NCBI GenBank assembly: GCA_029962745.1
Contig: CM057151.1
Span: 39,345,136-39,409,135, forward strand
Source of the DNA: Echinometra lucunter
Lineage: Eukaryota; Echinodermata; Echinoidea; Camarodonta; Echinometridae
Direction: 5' to 3'
Length of the DNA: 64,000 bases
Shown one piece after another: positions 35,901-47,400 of this stretch (the first letter of the stretch is position 1; every line of letters begins with the position of its first letter). Below the pieces are notes generated by a model. That model was not told the DNA's origin and ran no database searches. It saw only the letters and a list, made by a program, of their open reading frames with translations. A program made the position numbers and the translations under genes.

Positions 35901-38900
35901 GATGAATAATGAAAGATGTAGTTCCTGGAAACGTACAAGCAATCAAATTATGATTTACAGCAGGACGATCAGTTACAATTATTGCTATTTCTTATAATTG
36001 AAATAACTGCAATAAATCAAAACTTTTTTTACATGTGTAATGCTAATTAAGTCCTGAAATGGATTGTATTTGCGTAAAAATCTTTTGATAAATTTTCAGT
36101 TTTGATTTAAAGATGAAATTGTCACCTGTTATGTAACCTGCTGATCAGTATTACTAGTATAGAGTTATAAAATTTAAGTACATCCTAATGTTTCTTTTCT
36201 GTATCTCAAGCTATCACACACTCGTATTTGAAAACGTACATGTATAAGCACATCTAAACCTCTTGTAGATAAAGTTTTGCATGAAAACAAAAGCAAAAAC
36301 AAACTTCATCATCCTTTCTGCTGTACTACATTTTAACATGATGCCTTAATAGTAAAATCAGCATTAAAATTATTGGCAGGAGACATACACACCTACTAAG
36401 CTCAGGTGATATGAGGAACAGTGTAAGCCCAATCAGCAACAAACTTAGGTACAGTACATCAATATCTGACAAAGAAATGGGAGAGGGCCAGTAACTATAC
36501 ATGCATAATAGAATTTTTCTATAAATATTTTCTTTTACATGTATGTTAATCTTTTATTTTTTTTTTTCTAAAGTTAATACCAATATTCATCATTAATAAA
36601 TTTCAAGTGTATAAACAATTTTTGAAACCCATTTTTTCCATATATTCAGCAATCAAACAAGAGTCAACAAAAGCTGCAGCACGTCCACAAGTTATTTTTT
36701 GGTATCAAGTAATGTCTTGAACCATGATCAGTTGTTGTAAATTAAATATATTTTGCTGTCTCATGAAGATATGAATACATTTGCACCAATCAAGTTAAAT
36801 TCAAGATCACCTTAGGCTACCTAATACTTTCTGTATTGTCCCTCTGTGCCTAAACCAGCAAAAATTTGTGTACCATAACATCTTTTAGCAGCTGTCAAAG
36901 GCATGTGTTCATGAACTTGCAAACTTTCTGCAATTTCCTGACCAGCAAGTACCCTATGTAGAGTTTCAAACTGCTTACTTCTCTGATAGGCTACAAGCTC
37001 AAACCCTTCTGAGGTGTCAATCCCCACACAGGTGTCCTTGAAAGGAGAGAGCCTCTGCTTGGTGGATGACCATGGAGAGAAGTACTGAAGTCTTTTCAAG
37101 AATCCTGCAGACTCTCTAGCACCTTTTACAGCTGACACATTGTTGCCCATGTACAGCAGCAATGTCTCATCTGCATCCAGTGGAGTGAACATAACCTGGT
37201 TAAAAAAAGAAAGTTATGTGAAGGCATTCAATGTAAGCTTAACTATGTATGAATAACAAATTATGAGTGACTTATTCTTTTAAATATGGTATCTGTAAGT
37301 ATAAATATCTGTCATGACAGCATAGAACATTTCCCTGAATAAATTAAACCATCATGTACCAAGTTACCAATTAATTCACAAATATCTTAATACATAATTA
37401 GAAAAATTTAATATTCAATAAATACATACATTGTGCAAGGAAGCATGAGTCAGGACAGGACAGATCAATTGTGACCTGATACTAAAAGAGTAATTTAACC
37501 CTAAAAGACCTGGGCTATTTCTGGTCTAGTTATCCCGGGGGGGGGGGGGGGGGGGGGGGGGGGCATTTCGGCCCCCCTATAATCTCTGGATATGGTTAGA
37601 TTTTATCAAATTGTTTTGTTTTATTTTATATGAATTAATTTATGCTAATTTATGTGGGAAATCATAGTTTTGGCTATACCTCACTGAATAAAGCTTTAGG
37701 AACAATGATTTTTGGTAGAAATGTTTTTCATAACATTCACATCGACTCCTTTACTAAAAAAATGGGTTATCATTTTTTTTGTTATGTATTCTATTGTTTT
37801 ACGAATTCCTTATGTAATTCTTTGTTTTTTTAAACGTCTTTATGTGTGTGTGTGTGTGTGTGTGTGTGTTGTGTGTATGTGTATGGAGGTGCCGTGGTCG
37901 AGTGGTCTAAGGCGCTTGACTGGAGACGCAAAAGTTGGGGGTTCGATCCCCACGGTACGGCACTTATGCCCTTGAGCAAGGCATTTTATCTACATTGCTC
38001 TTTTATCGTACATCTAATAAATGAAAATGCTATAGGGCATTATTGATACCAACGTGTGCACGTGTTTGTTAAAAAAAAAAAAAAAAAAAAATATGTGAGA
38101 CAGTGAGAGTGTGTGTTTGATGTTTCTCACTATTTTAGAGAGAGTAATTATTCTTTCCTGACAGTTTTCACATAATTTTGAAAGTTTCTGATTTTGCCCA
38201 TAGGTTTGTACACAGTCATATACAGAAATAGTGAAATTTTAACGATTTGTGTTAGTAATCGTAATCTGACACCGGCACCATAGGTCCGATCGACATAAAT
38301 TCGGTATCAAAACGTGCGGGAAGGATCAGAGAAAAAGTCATTGAATCTCAGATTGATACATCTAGTCGTTGATGAGTACCGTCAAAAATTCAACAGGGGG
38401 GCCATAATGCCCCCCCCCCCCCCCCGGTACATTAAGGTATTAGGGTTAAAGTGATTACACAATGGTAAATTTTTTTGGATATATGATCGAGAATGGAATT
38501 CTAAGAAGAATAACATTAAAAATTTGATGATTTTCAATCGAAATCCATGCATTTTGGCTAATTTTCTCTTAAAAAGTCAAGAGTTGACCATAAAATTGGA
38601 GTATGAGGTATGACGTAAAAGTGGTCACCCAGCTTCGCGCATTGCAGTTGTGCTGCACGCTAGACTGTACAATATGTATTATACCTTGCGCGCATTTTGC
38701 TAGAATTGCGCGACATGGTACCCACTCTGACATCATTTTGACGTCAAAGTGGGTACCCAGTTGAAACTGGGTCACAGCTGAGGGGTCAAAAATATCCTGA
38801 AATCTTACCACATTTGGGGGTTTTCTTGGCAACACGACTTTTAAAAAAAATTTAGGCAGATGATTTTCTGCTAATAAAATCATGCTCTTTTAAATGAACT

Positions 38901-40984
38901 AACATTGTTTCAGCATTGGGTACCCCCTTTAAGTTTGATGGCATAGCTTTCTAAGTCAGACCCGGCTTGGTTTAACATAAACTTTATAAACTCATGATAT
39001 ATAACTAAACTTGATTTCAATGCAGGTTGGTTTTCAAGATGTGATGGAACCAGTAAACTCTTTTATGTTTTAACACTTGATTCTTAACTTCTGATGCACT
39101 CCAGTTGGAAACCGAGTCATTTCTTTAAGGTAGTAACGTTACAGATACGTATGAATGATCATTAGTTGATGGAAGTTTCTCACAATCTTCAGACATTTCA
39201 TCCTGTCTGCCTACATGTACACTGAAGAGTTCACTCGATACTTACTGTTACACTGCTAAGGAACTTGAGAATTTGCCACTCCTTGGAGCTTTTGTAGCAA
39301 TAGATGTAAAACCCCTGTGAGGATTCACTGATCTTAGTTTGCCATTGTGGGAAGGGCTTCTGGAATGAAGATCTTGAATCTTCTCCCAGTCCCACTGTTG
39401 AGAAAGAATGATCAGTATGGTCTTCATAATTATGAAAAATTCACTTTGCCTAAAATTCACATTTGATATTAAATATGCATGTGGGGGATCCAAAGATTTC
39501 AAGCACTGCTTTCCACAGAATTTAAGAATTTCTTCTAATGATTTATCTGTGTGTATTTACCCAAGTGATGTCTTAAAGACATTCAGTTGTGGGCTTTCAT
39601 GGGGAATGGATTATAATTTGCTGACACCAGACTTTGTGAAAAGCACTGGAAATACCTGTATTAGAGCTACATTTCTGGAGCACAGCAAAACAAGCTGTTC
39701 CATCATAAATATTCTTTGGCCTGCTTCGGGCATTTTTGGCCCAGGGAAAGTGAGATATGACTTTGCCATATGGGGCAAAGGGTGGAATATACAGAGCATT
39801 ACATAAGGTCTGTTGGTCATAAAACTCATAGTGATAGACAGCATCTGTTTCTGGGTAAGCACCCATGGTGTCCAATTCCTCATAAAAACCCACGACTGAG
39901 CATCTTTAAAGTATGTAAATCTCAAAACTGCGTGAGTCTAAAACATCTTCATTTCAATTTTAGTGAAATGTATCAGTGAAAGAAAATGAGGAAAAACGTT
40001 TAACAGAACCTGGTAGTAAAGTTAACTGTTAGACTAAAGTATGTGCTCCTGTGGGTGGCCATCCCCTGTGAGCGGCTGGCGGTGAATAAAAACTAAAAAT
40101 TGAACAAAAAACATTTTTGATATCCCTTCAAAAATCAATTTGGACAGTCTCAGGTAGGTTCTAGTGCACCAAAAAACATACTCAGCGAAAGCAATATAAG
40201 CATAAATGAGTCTCAGTCAACATCATTAGAAATCGACACCATTAGTCTATAGATGAAAATGTCACCTTTCATACAAAAAAATGTTTATCCCATTTTCAAG
40301 TAACAAAATGAGATTTTTAAAAATCACAACAATGTTGACCAATGTCTTTAAATTTAGTTGTGTCTTTAGTGATATTAAAATCACAGTTTCGGGTGTGCAC
40401 AGAGTCACAGACATGGGGCACCGAACCACACTTACTTTAAATGTGAATTCAACAGAAAAAAAATCAGTAAAAAAGTCGATCATCCCCCTCCCCCCCCCCC
40501 CCCCCCTAACTGTTGTATTCAAGCCGGTGGTCTCTAACTTTTAACTGTTAGTGTTAGTGTTACTGAGTAGACTCTGTTAGACATGTTACATTTAGATCTA
40601 AGTTATTGTTAGTCTCAATTATCACATGTCACTTGGTTCCAAAAGTTAACTTATATCGATTCTAACATTACAAACACTGGCAAATGTTAAAAAGAAAGTT
40701 GATATGTTTTTATTGTTAGTTGTCCCGATTTCGATTTGAATTGAGTTGACCGGTTATACCATTAAAATCGAATCCAATGCAAATACCATATGATTCATTA
40801 AAAAGTCATGATCATCCATGATCGCACTAACCTGACTAATTCAAGAACTGGCTTAGCAACTCAGTTTTTAATTGACCAAAAGGGAAAAAAAAAGACAGAC
40901 AAAAATGTGACAGTATTTACCATGCCATGAAGCACAGGATACCAGAAAAACCAAAGAAAGGAAAGACATGTTTCCCATCATCAT
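32916..40984 (-). CDS. NEMP1: NEMP1-like nuclear envelope integral membrane protein (9 coding exons, 493 aa)
   Basis: Inner nuclear membrane protein of the NEMP/TMEM194 family, linked to nuclear envelope stiffness and fertility in animals. Exons (transcript order): 40984-40921, 39895-39656, 39394-39246, 37195-36979, 36465-36393, 35924-35831, 34266-33944, 33754-33581, 33063-32916. All junctions are GT-AG, phases agree, total 1482 nt. Residues 1-22 are a signal peptide. A long lumenal domain runs to about 224 (it includes the family-like [10 protein letters not shown]). Then come membrane segments at about 228-244, 255-276, 285-302, 315-333, 348-364 and 370-384. Family signatures seen: [37 protein letters not shown]. 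The nucleoplasmic tail has [13 protein letters not shown]...[12 protein letters not shown]...SPKRFAEFV and an acidic Ser-rich end. Two NEMP paralogues exist in vertebrates; NEMP1 is the closer fit by eye. The frame is open up to an ATG at 41110, but the start at 40984 gives the signal peptide directly. Confidence 0.93.
34575..35402. promoter_or_regulatory. Cluster of DR1 nuclear-receptor half-site pairs
   Basis: TGACCTTTGACCT (reverse of AGGTCAAAGGTCA) occurs at 34575-34587, 34722-34734 and 35390-35402. At 34873-34899 four TGACCT half-sites in a row are spaced 7 bp apart, making three overlapping DR1s. DR1 is the established binding element for RXR, HNF4 and COUP-TF class receptors. Whether any site is used is unknown, because all lie within a repeat. 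Confidence 0.5.
34941..35295. mobile_element. TTAA-flanked 355-bp MITE, GGTGC ends (family B, copy 2)
   Basis: TTAA lies at 34937-34940 and 35296-35299. The inverted ends match perfectly over 36 bp, beginning GGTGCTTTCACACATGATGC and ending in GTGGTAACAC. The interior is shared with the copy at 30051-30382. It is inserted into the DR1-bearing repeat. Confidence 0.92.
37499..38445. mobile_element. TTAA-flanked 947-bp piggyBac-like element with poly(G) subtermini, NEMP intron 3
   Basis: TTAA lies at 37495-37498 and 38446-38449. The termini are CCCTAAAAGACC and, reverse-complemented, CCCTAATACCTT; canonical piggyBac begins CCCTAGAAAG. Inside each end a long poly(G)/poly(C) tract (about 27 G at 37537-37563; about 16 C at 38410-38425) is followed by GCATTTCGGCCCCCC or its counterpart GCATTATGGCCCCCC. 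No transposase frame. A (TG)n tract (about 37842-37869) and a SINE (37889-38091) lie within. Confidence 0.82.
37889..38091 (+). mobile_element. tRNA-derived SINE nested in the piggyBac-like element
   Basis: The head at 37889-37963 has a 7-bp acceptor-like stem (GTGCCGT with ACGGCAC), box A TGGTCGAGTGG and box B GGTTCGATCCC. The anticodon arm does not pair well and the length is only 75 nt. The body contains GCCCTTGAGCAAGGCATTTT, a word like the conserved core of several animal SINEs, and a poly(A) of about 20 ends it at 38091. Confidence 0.82.
40281..40347. mobile_element. 3' fragment of TTAA MITE family A, NEMP intron 1
   Basis: ATGTTTATCCCATTTTCAAG through AATGTTGACCAATGTCT, followed by TTAA at 40348-40351, matches the right end of the element at 17979-18465. 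The left part is missing. Confidence 0.75.
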
Positions 40985-41448
40985 TCGTGCAATCAAATCA
41001 AATTGGAACGAATCTTCAAACGGCCTTGCGCAATCAATGAACAAGAAACAACTACTAGAGTAACTGTTATGAAAGATTGATAACATATAACGTAATAGCC
41101 GTCTTTTCATGTAGTACGGTACTATTGTCTTGTAGATTTAGCGCAGTTTCTGAACTTGTGGCCGCCACGCAGTCCCTCTCCCAATTTTTGACACAAGTTT
41201 AATAAATTAATATGTTACCAAATATTAATATTTGAATCGTTTGATAACAGCTGCCTCACATAACATGGACTGCTGATGGTGACTGCACGACTGCACCGCT
41301 AGAAGCAAGTCGTGTGATCGTGATTGTGCCTGCCAAATTAACTACTTAGAAATTTCTGAGGAACCGATCTGTGCAACATAAGTTGTCTGACTATACATCG
41401 CGGCGGATTGTTTGAAATTGGGAGAGCCATTTCAATTTCATTCGAATT
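40985..41448. promoter_or_regulatory. Likely bidirectional promoter between NEMP and TUT1
   Basis: Only 464 bp separate the start codons of two divergent genes. No TATA box is evident at a sensible distance from either. The stretch at about 41140-41410 has more CpG than the flanks (GCCGCCACGCAG; TCGCGGCGGATTG). A shared promoter is inferred from arrangement alone. Confidence 0.55.
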
Positions 41449-44400
41449 ATGGAGCACGAAACAATATCATCCAGGGGCAAGGCTTTCCTCTGTGATTTGT
41501 GCAACGTAAAAATAGTGTCAGGTAAGCTGTTGCAAGAAGACTAACTTACATTGGCCTTGCAATGAGCATGTAAAACAGTGTCACCATCTTATACTAATTA
41601 TCTAGATCATATGAAATGGAGTGGGTAATTCCGGTCAAGGGCCGGCGGAAGACGGAAGGTATACCCAGTTGTTGGGTGTCCGGACAGGTTGTGTATCCGG
41701 ACAATCGATTTTAAACAACCAATTGAAAAAGTTCACAAGCAAATCTCTTAAATGTTTTAGCACAAAATGTTAGACAATATTACAGAGAACAAATATTGAT
41801 GATGATTTGAACAAATCAATGCATAGTTTTTGTTTAATCCAAAGACAAAAAAGAAGGCTATCCTAACAGTTAACTTAAAGGCAGTGTATACAGCCACACG
41901 CATGTGTCTTTACCTTACAGCCACACGCGTGTGGTTGTATCCACAGCATCAGCATGAGGATACAGCCACACTCAACTGAATTCCCACTTATACTCTCTGC
42001 GCCGCTACATCTATCGCTGGTGTGTATGAATGCACTGCACAAGCGATGTGTCTGAGTTGCCAAACCCCAAAACTTTGATCGTCACGAAGGTTTTATCTCT
42101 TGAAATTCACTAAAATACAAACAATATTGTACTATATTGTCACCTGCTTGCTGACCAGGTGAGAGTGAAGTGAAAATATTGTTTGTATAATGAGTGAAAT
42201 CGAGAGATAAAACCTTCGTGACGATCCAAGTTTTGCAAGTCGCAACACATACACATCGCTTGTGCAGTGCACACTAGCAATAGCTGTCGCGGCACAGACT
42301 TCAAGTGGGAATTCAGACAAGTGTGGCTGTATCCTCATATCGATGCGGTGGATACAACCACACGCGTGTGGCCGTAAGGTAAAGATACATGCGTGTGGCT
42401 GTATACACTGCTTAACTTAAAGGCATTGGCTAACTTTGTAAGTAGACTAGATTTTTAAAAAATTCTCATACTAAGATAAAACATGCGTATGAGTAGACTA
42501 CTTGTATTTGTACTAAAAAACCCCAAACGGCGATTTTATTATCCTTCCGCGCTTGTGCACTCCTTAAGTCTATTCTGTGCAACCGACCCTCGTATAGTTT
42601 TACTTACTTACTCAAGGTTACTTAAGGTTGAGTTCTGGATGCAGGAACTAATGCCTCTATGTCCAGATCTTGTGCTGTGGGAAGATCTCTGTTGGCCTTG
42701 ACATGTCTGATATTGTTTTCAAACATTGGTTCACATTTTTTATATTTAAAAATACTTCCTGTGGATATTATACTTTGAAACTTTCAAACTGGTATTTTTA
42801 CACTATAACCCCTATGTTTATCCCATTTTTCAAGTAACAAAAGAGTTTTTAAAAATCATAACAATGTTAACCAATGTCTTTAACTTAGAGGAGGAGGAGA
42901 AGGAGGAGAAGGAAAAGGAGGATGGGAGAAGGAGGACGGTGTAGTGAGGAGGAGGAGATGGAGAAGGAAGAAGAAAGAAATAAGAGTCTGATTTGCTTGT
43001 GTGCAAGCAAATGATGTAGCGCAGCGGCGGCAGGGACGATCTGCACAAGATTCAGCGGTGAAACATTTGTGAGTTTGTCAACATTTCTGGCCAAAATCAC
43101 AATAATTTTCATCAGATAACAGAAAATCTGAAACCCGAGAGGACTATGTAATATATCAGAACATAGTTACCTATTAGATTTTGAAAGTCATTTTGAACTT
43201 GATTATGGACTTGTCACATAGGCCTACCTTGACTTGAGCATGTTGAGTGTCGGCGGTCTCTGCCAGTCTGTGCACTGTATAAATGGCACTTGCGCGTGGG
43301 CCAACCCCTATTCTCACTTATGATGGGGGGGGGGGGGGGGACCTAAAGCTATGCACTTTGTTTTCAGCAGCTAAAAATCACATAAATCATTGGTTTGTGC
43401 AAATGTCATCTATATCTTGATTCTGCATTTTCAAAAGATGATTTGTGGAGAAAATTACAATGGGTGACTGTCAATAATGCACATTTTCAGGTGGATATTA
43501 ATGCCGGTGTCAAATTTTGTTCGGAAAAATGGAGGGGTCCTAATGCTACGCACATGCAATAAATGAATGCAAATCTTGATATTGAAATTGACGGCGTGTA
43601 TCGGTGTGCATTTTACTCCAATTTGAATGTGTCGCATCGCGTGTGTATGTGATTTGTATGGTGCGTAGCTTTAGGGCCCGCGTAGCTTTAGGACCCCGAC
43701 CATAAACGTTACTCATTAAACACTCACACTAATGGGGTGTTGCAAGAAAGTTGCAATCGATTGCAAGTTGCAACTGATTGTCACTGGCCAGTCAAAATCA
43801 TTGTTGCATGCATGTCTTCTTAAAAAGGCAGACCCCGAGCCAATCAGAATGGTTGTTTCAAAATTAGCAATTATTTGCAGTTGATTGCAACTTTCTTGCA
43901 ACACCCCATAAGTTAGTAGCAGTGCGCACTGCTCGAGCCGGTTATACTATAGGAAACAGGAAAGAAGTGTTCTCTGTCCAATTTATTGGACAGAGGAGCA
44001 ACTCAGTAAAAGGTGTGTCACCAGTGATCAGAAAAATATTTTTCAAAATGTAAAATTCACTTGATCCAGATAATTTACATTCAGTTGGAGGAATGGAATG
44101 GAATTAGGATATCTTATTATACTAGATCTGGGCGTAGAAAGCAAATATTTTATATGAATTTTTTTATTATTTGAGTGATTTCAATCTTCAGCTATAGAGG
44201 GCAGCATGTCATAAATTTGCACAGCTCATTGAGCTCAGCATACCAATGTAGCCCTGTGTGTGCTCTTTAGAGTAGATCCAAAGCAGAGATGCCAAGATCG
44301 AAGGCCATTAATGCGGGAGGTTTTAGGAAGGCAATGCGTGAGATCGCCAGGCGTGTGTATCGGGGAAAAAAATACACGGGGGTTTGGGGCGAATTCGCCC

Positions 44401-47400
44401 CCGAAACACCAAAAAGAGCCCTAGAAACCTAAAAAAGAGCCCCTGAAATTCTCATAGGGTTAAATGTAAACTGTAATACAATGTAGAAAATTTGGGTGGG
44501 TGGGCTCAAAGAGTAGCCCTGGAAAAAAAAAAAAAAATTTCCCTGGTGTGTATAATATATATATATGGGGATAGGCTGTGATGTAAGCGTTTGAAAGAGA
44601 TTTTGGGGGAGGAGCAAAAGCCCCCAATGCGGGAGTCTCATACCTAATACGTGAGACTTTACATGTCTGCTACAGTTAGGCTAACTGTTTTAGTGTTGGC
44701 AGTTTATAGACTCTACAGCCACATGCGCCTGTCTTTACCTTACGGCCACACACGTGTGGCGTATCCACAGCATCAACAGAAGGATACAGCCACACTCATC
44801 TGAATTCTTATAATCTGTGCCGCGATGCTATCGCTAGTGCATTGCTCAAGCACTGTGTACATTCATGCGACGGTGTGTTGCAAAACCCCAAAACTTGGGT
44901 CGTCATGAAAGTTTGAAATTCACTGACATACAGTGTACAAACAATATTTCTACTTCACTATTTTCACCTGCTTGCTGATTAGGTAGAATGAAGCGAAAAT
45001 ATTGTTTGTATAATAAATGAAATCGAGAGGTATAAGACCTTCGTGAAGATCAAAGGTTTGCAAGTTGCAACACATACCGTCGCATAAATACATATCGCTT
45101 TTGCAGTGCATACACTAGCAATACTTGTCGCGGCACCGAGTACAAGTGGGAATTCAGACAAGTGTGGCTGTATGATGTATCCTCATGTCAATGCTGTTGC
45201 AGCTGTCAAAACCACACAACAAAATTGCCTAAGCAAGATTAAATTTTCTTAAATTTGCTAATTATCTGATTCAGGGACTCTTGAACTCTTAATATTCCAC
45301 AAATTTGGGGATTCAGAGTTAAAATTGAAATTTTAAATAATTATATCTTCTTATGTATGAATGATCTAGCAAGCCCAAATGCCTGCTGTTACATGCAAAA
45401 GCTATTGAAGCTTTTCAGGCTTAATGACTACTATGGAGTATCTGAGATATAAGCTTGTATGGTATAAGAGGGTCTAGGCCTAACTCTACATACCATATAT
45501 GTATTATTTACGAGGTGACCAAACTTTGTGCACATTTTAGTTTTGTAAGGAATGCAATATTTAATGCAAAATTTCTTGAATTTTACCATAAACTATTCAA
45601 ATTGATGGATATCAAAGGGAAAGCAAAATTTAAGATTACAAGTGGGTGCAAGGAGAAAAATGATAATATTGACAATCACAAAGAATTCCCAAGATATCGC
45701 CATCGCAAGATATTGTATCCCAACTCTCTACAACTTAAGATGGTCAACAAAAAGAACGAGCTCAAACTTTGTGCTCGTCAGTTTACAATTAATTTAGTCA
45801 AAATAGAGAGCCATCGAAGGCAAGATACATCTAATTGCATCCCTAGCAAGGCAAAATACCATAAAATCATGACTTTGATGACATCTTCTCTCCAAGGGAA
45901 AATTTCTACTGTAGACCCTTGAGGGTACATGAATATTTTTTCCGAATGGATGCAAAATATAGCAAAATCTGCCAATATCCCTTCCCAATTTCAAAGAAAC
46001 TTTATTTGTACGTTAATGTTAGGCTCCTCTATGGCTCTATCTATTGGTTCCACTGCTATCAGATTTTCAAAATCTTTTCTAGTTTTTGAGATATTCCCCT
46101 GTGCATGAAAAAAATGGACATATACGAAATTTGGACATACTGCCATAATGTAAAACCAAAAGAAAGAAGGAGAAAAAAAGAAGAAAGGAAGAGAAGGAAG
46201 AAGAATATGATGCAGGTCTATCTGCTTACCTTTTTTACTTAGGCTGAACGTAAAGGTTGAGTTCTGAATGCAGGTACTGAGGTAGATATGGATATGACTG
46301 GGGGGGGGGGGGGCACTCGTATATATTGTAGTGCGATGGTGTGCCGCTTTGACGGTCCCCTTTTTTGGCTTCTGATTTCCATTCTCAAGATACACCAAAA
46401 TGATGACCTATTTTGTGGGCTTCCAATTGCCGTTCTGAAAATAGCTGAATTTCCATAAATTGCTGTTATCAAGATTGAATGAAGCAACTTCTCTCTCTCT
46501 CTCTCTGTCAGCATTTCCCCTGGCCCATTTCCTAGCTCTCCCATACGTACGTCCGCTCCTCTGGTTGGCCATAGAGTATATGCACAAACTCTTGTGTGGT
46601 CCTCTCACTTGTATGCATGCGCACACTAGGTGCCATAAGCCTGTGTAAGTTTGTAAAAAACTGCCTGCTGATGCACTCAGCATTTTCATAAGTTACTGCA
46701 AATATAAAACGACCATTCCACAGTTCCTTAGACCATCTTTTTTTCAGCTTTGCAGTTCCACAGTTCCAAAGACCCTATTTTTTCGCTACTAGTCTGTTCC
46801 TTAGACCCCTATCTTGGAGTTGCCTGAGGCACACCTCTGTCAAAATAAAACTTGAGGAATGTCTAGTCAGACCAACAGCTCTGTTTGCCTTGGTACATGC
46901 ATTTATGTTTTGAATGTGGCTATCAAAAGAAAGCATGTTATCTACACAGACCCAAAGTCCCGCATGCAGTAGACATTTTCAAGGGCATGTCGTGAAAAGC
47001 CCTGACCTAAATAGTACTTTTGATTTTTATCACAGCTAGATTTTGTACCAATAGTCATGACTTATCAGGATCAAAATTTAATAGCCACTTGGCAGACCAC
47101 CTCTGGAGACACATGCTTCTTACAACTACAAAATAAGAGAGAGATGATATTTTTAATGTTTTTCACTATTGACACTTCCGACAGGTAAAGCAGTAGACGA
47201 CCACCTTCAAGGAAAGAAGCACCAGCGTCTGATTGCAATTCAGGCTACCAGACAGAAGCAAGCAGAAACTAGCATATTTGTGGGGGGACTAAACAAGCTG
47301 GTCTCCGAGTTGGAGCTCACAGATTATTTCTCCAAATTTGGCCCAGTTGCTCAGGTCATTGTCGACAAAGACAAGGTAATTGACACAGTTGGGTTAATAT

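Noticed and set aside
37889..37963. Possible functional tRNA gene (good boxes A and B, paired acceptor stem)
   Set aside because: The anticodon arm does not pair, the length is short, and it is followed by a SINE body and poly(A). It is a SINE head.
39611..39925. Alternative 104-residue minus-strand frame over NEMP exon 2
   Set aside because: Only the neighbouring frame (39895-39656) keeps phase with exons 1 and 3, so this one is a shadow.
45455..45922. 155-residue frame within TUT1 intron 1
   Set aside because: Lys/Asn-rich, no recognisable motif, no splice signals linking it to TUT1, and surrounded by mobile DNA. Kept only as a note.
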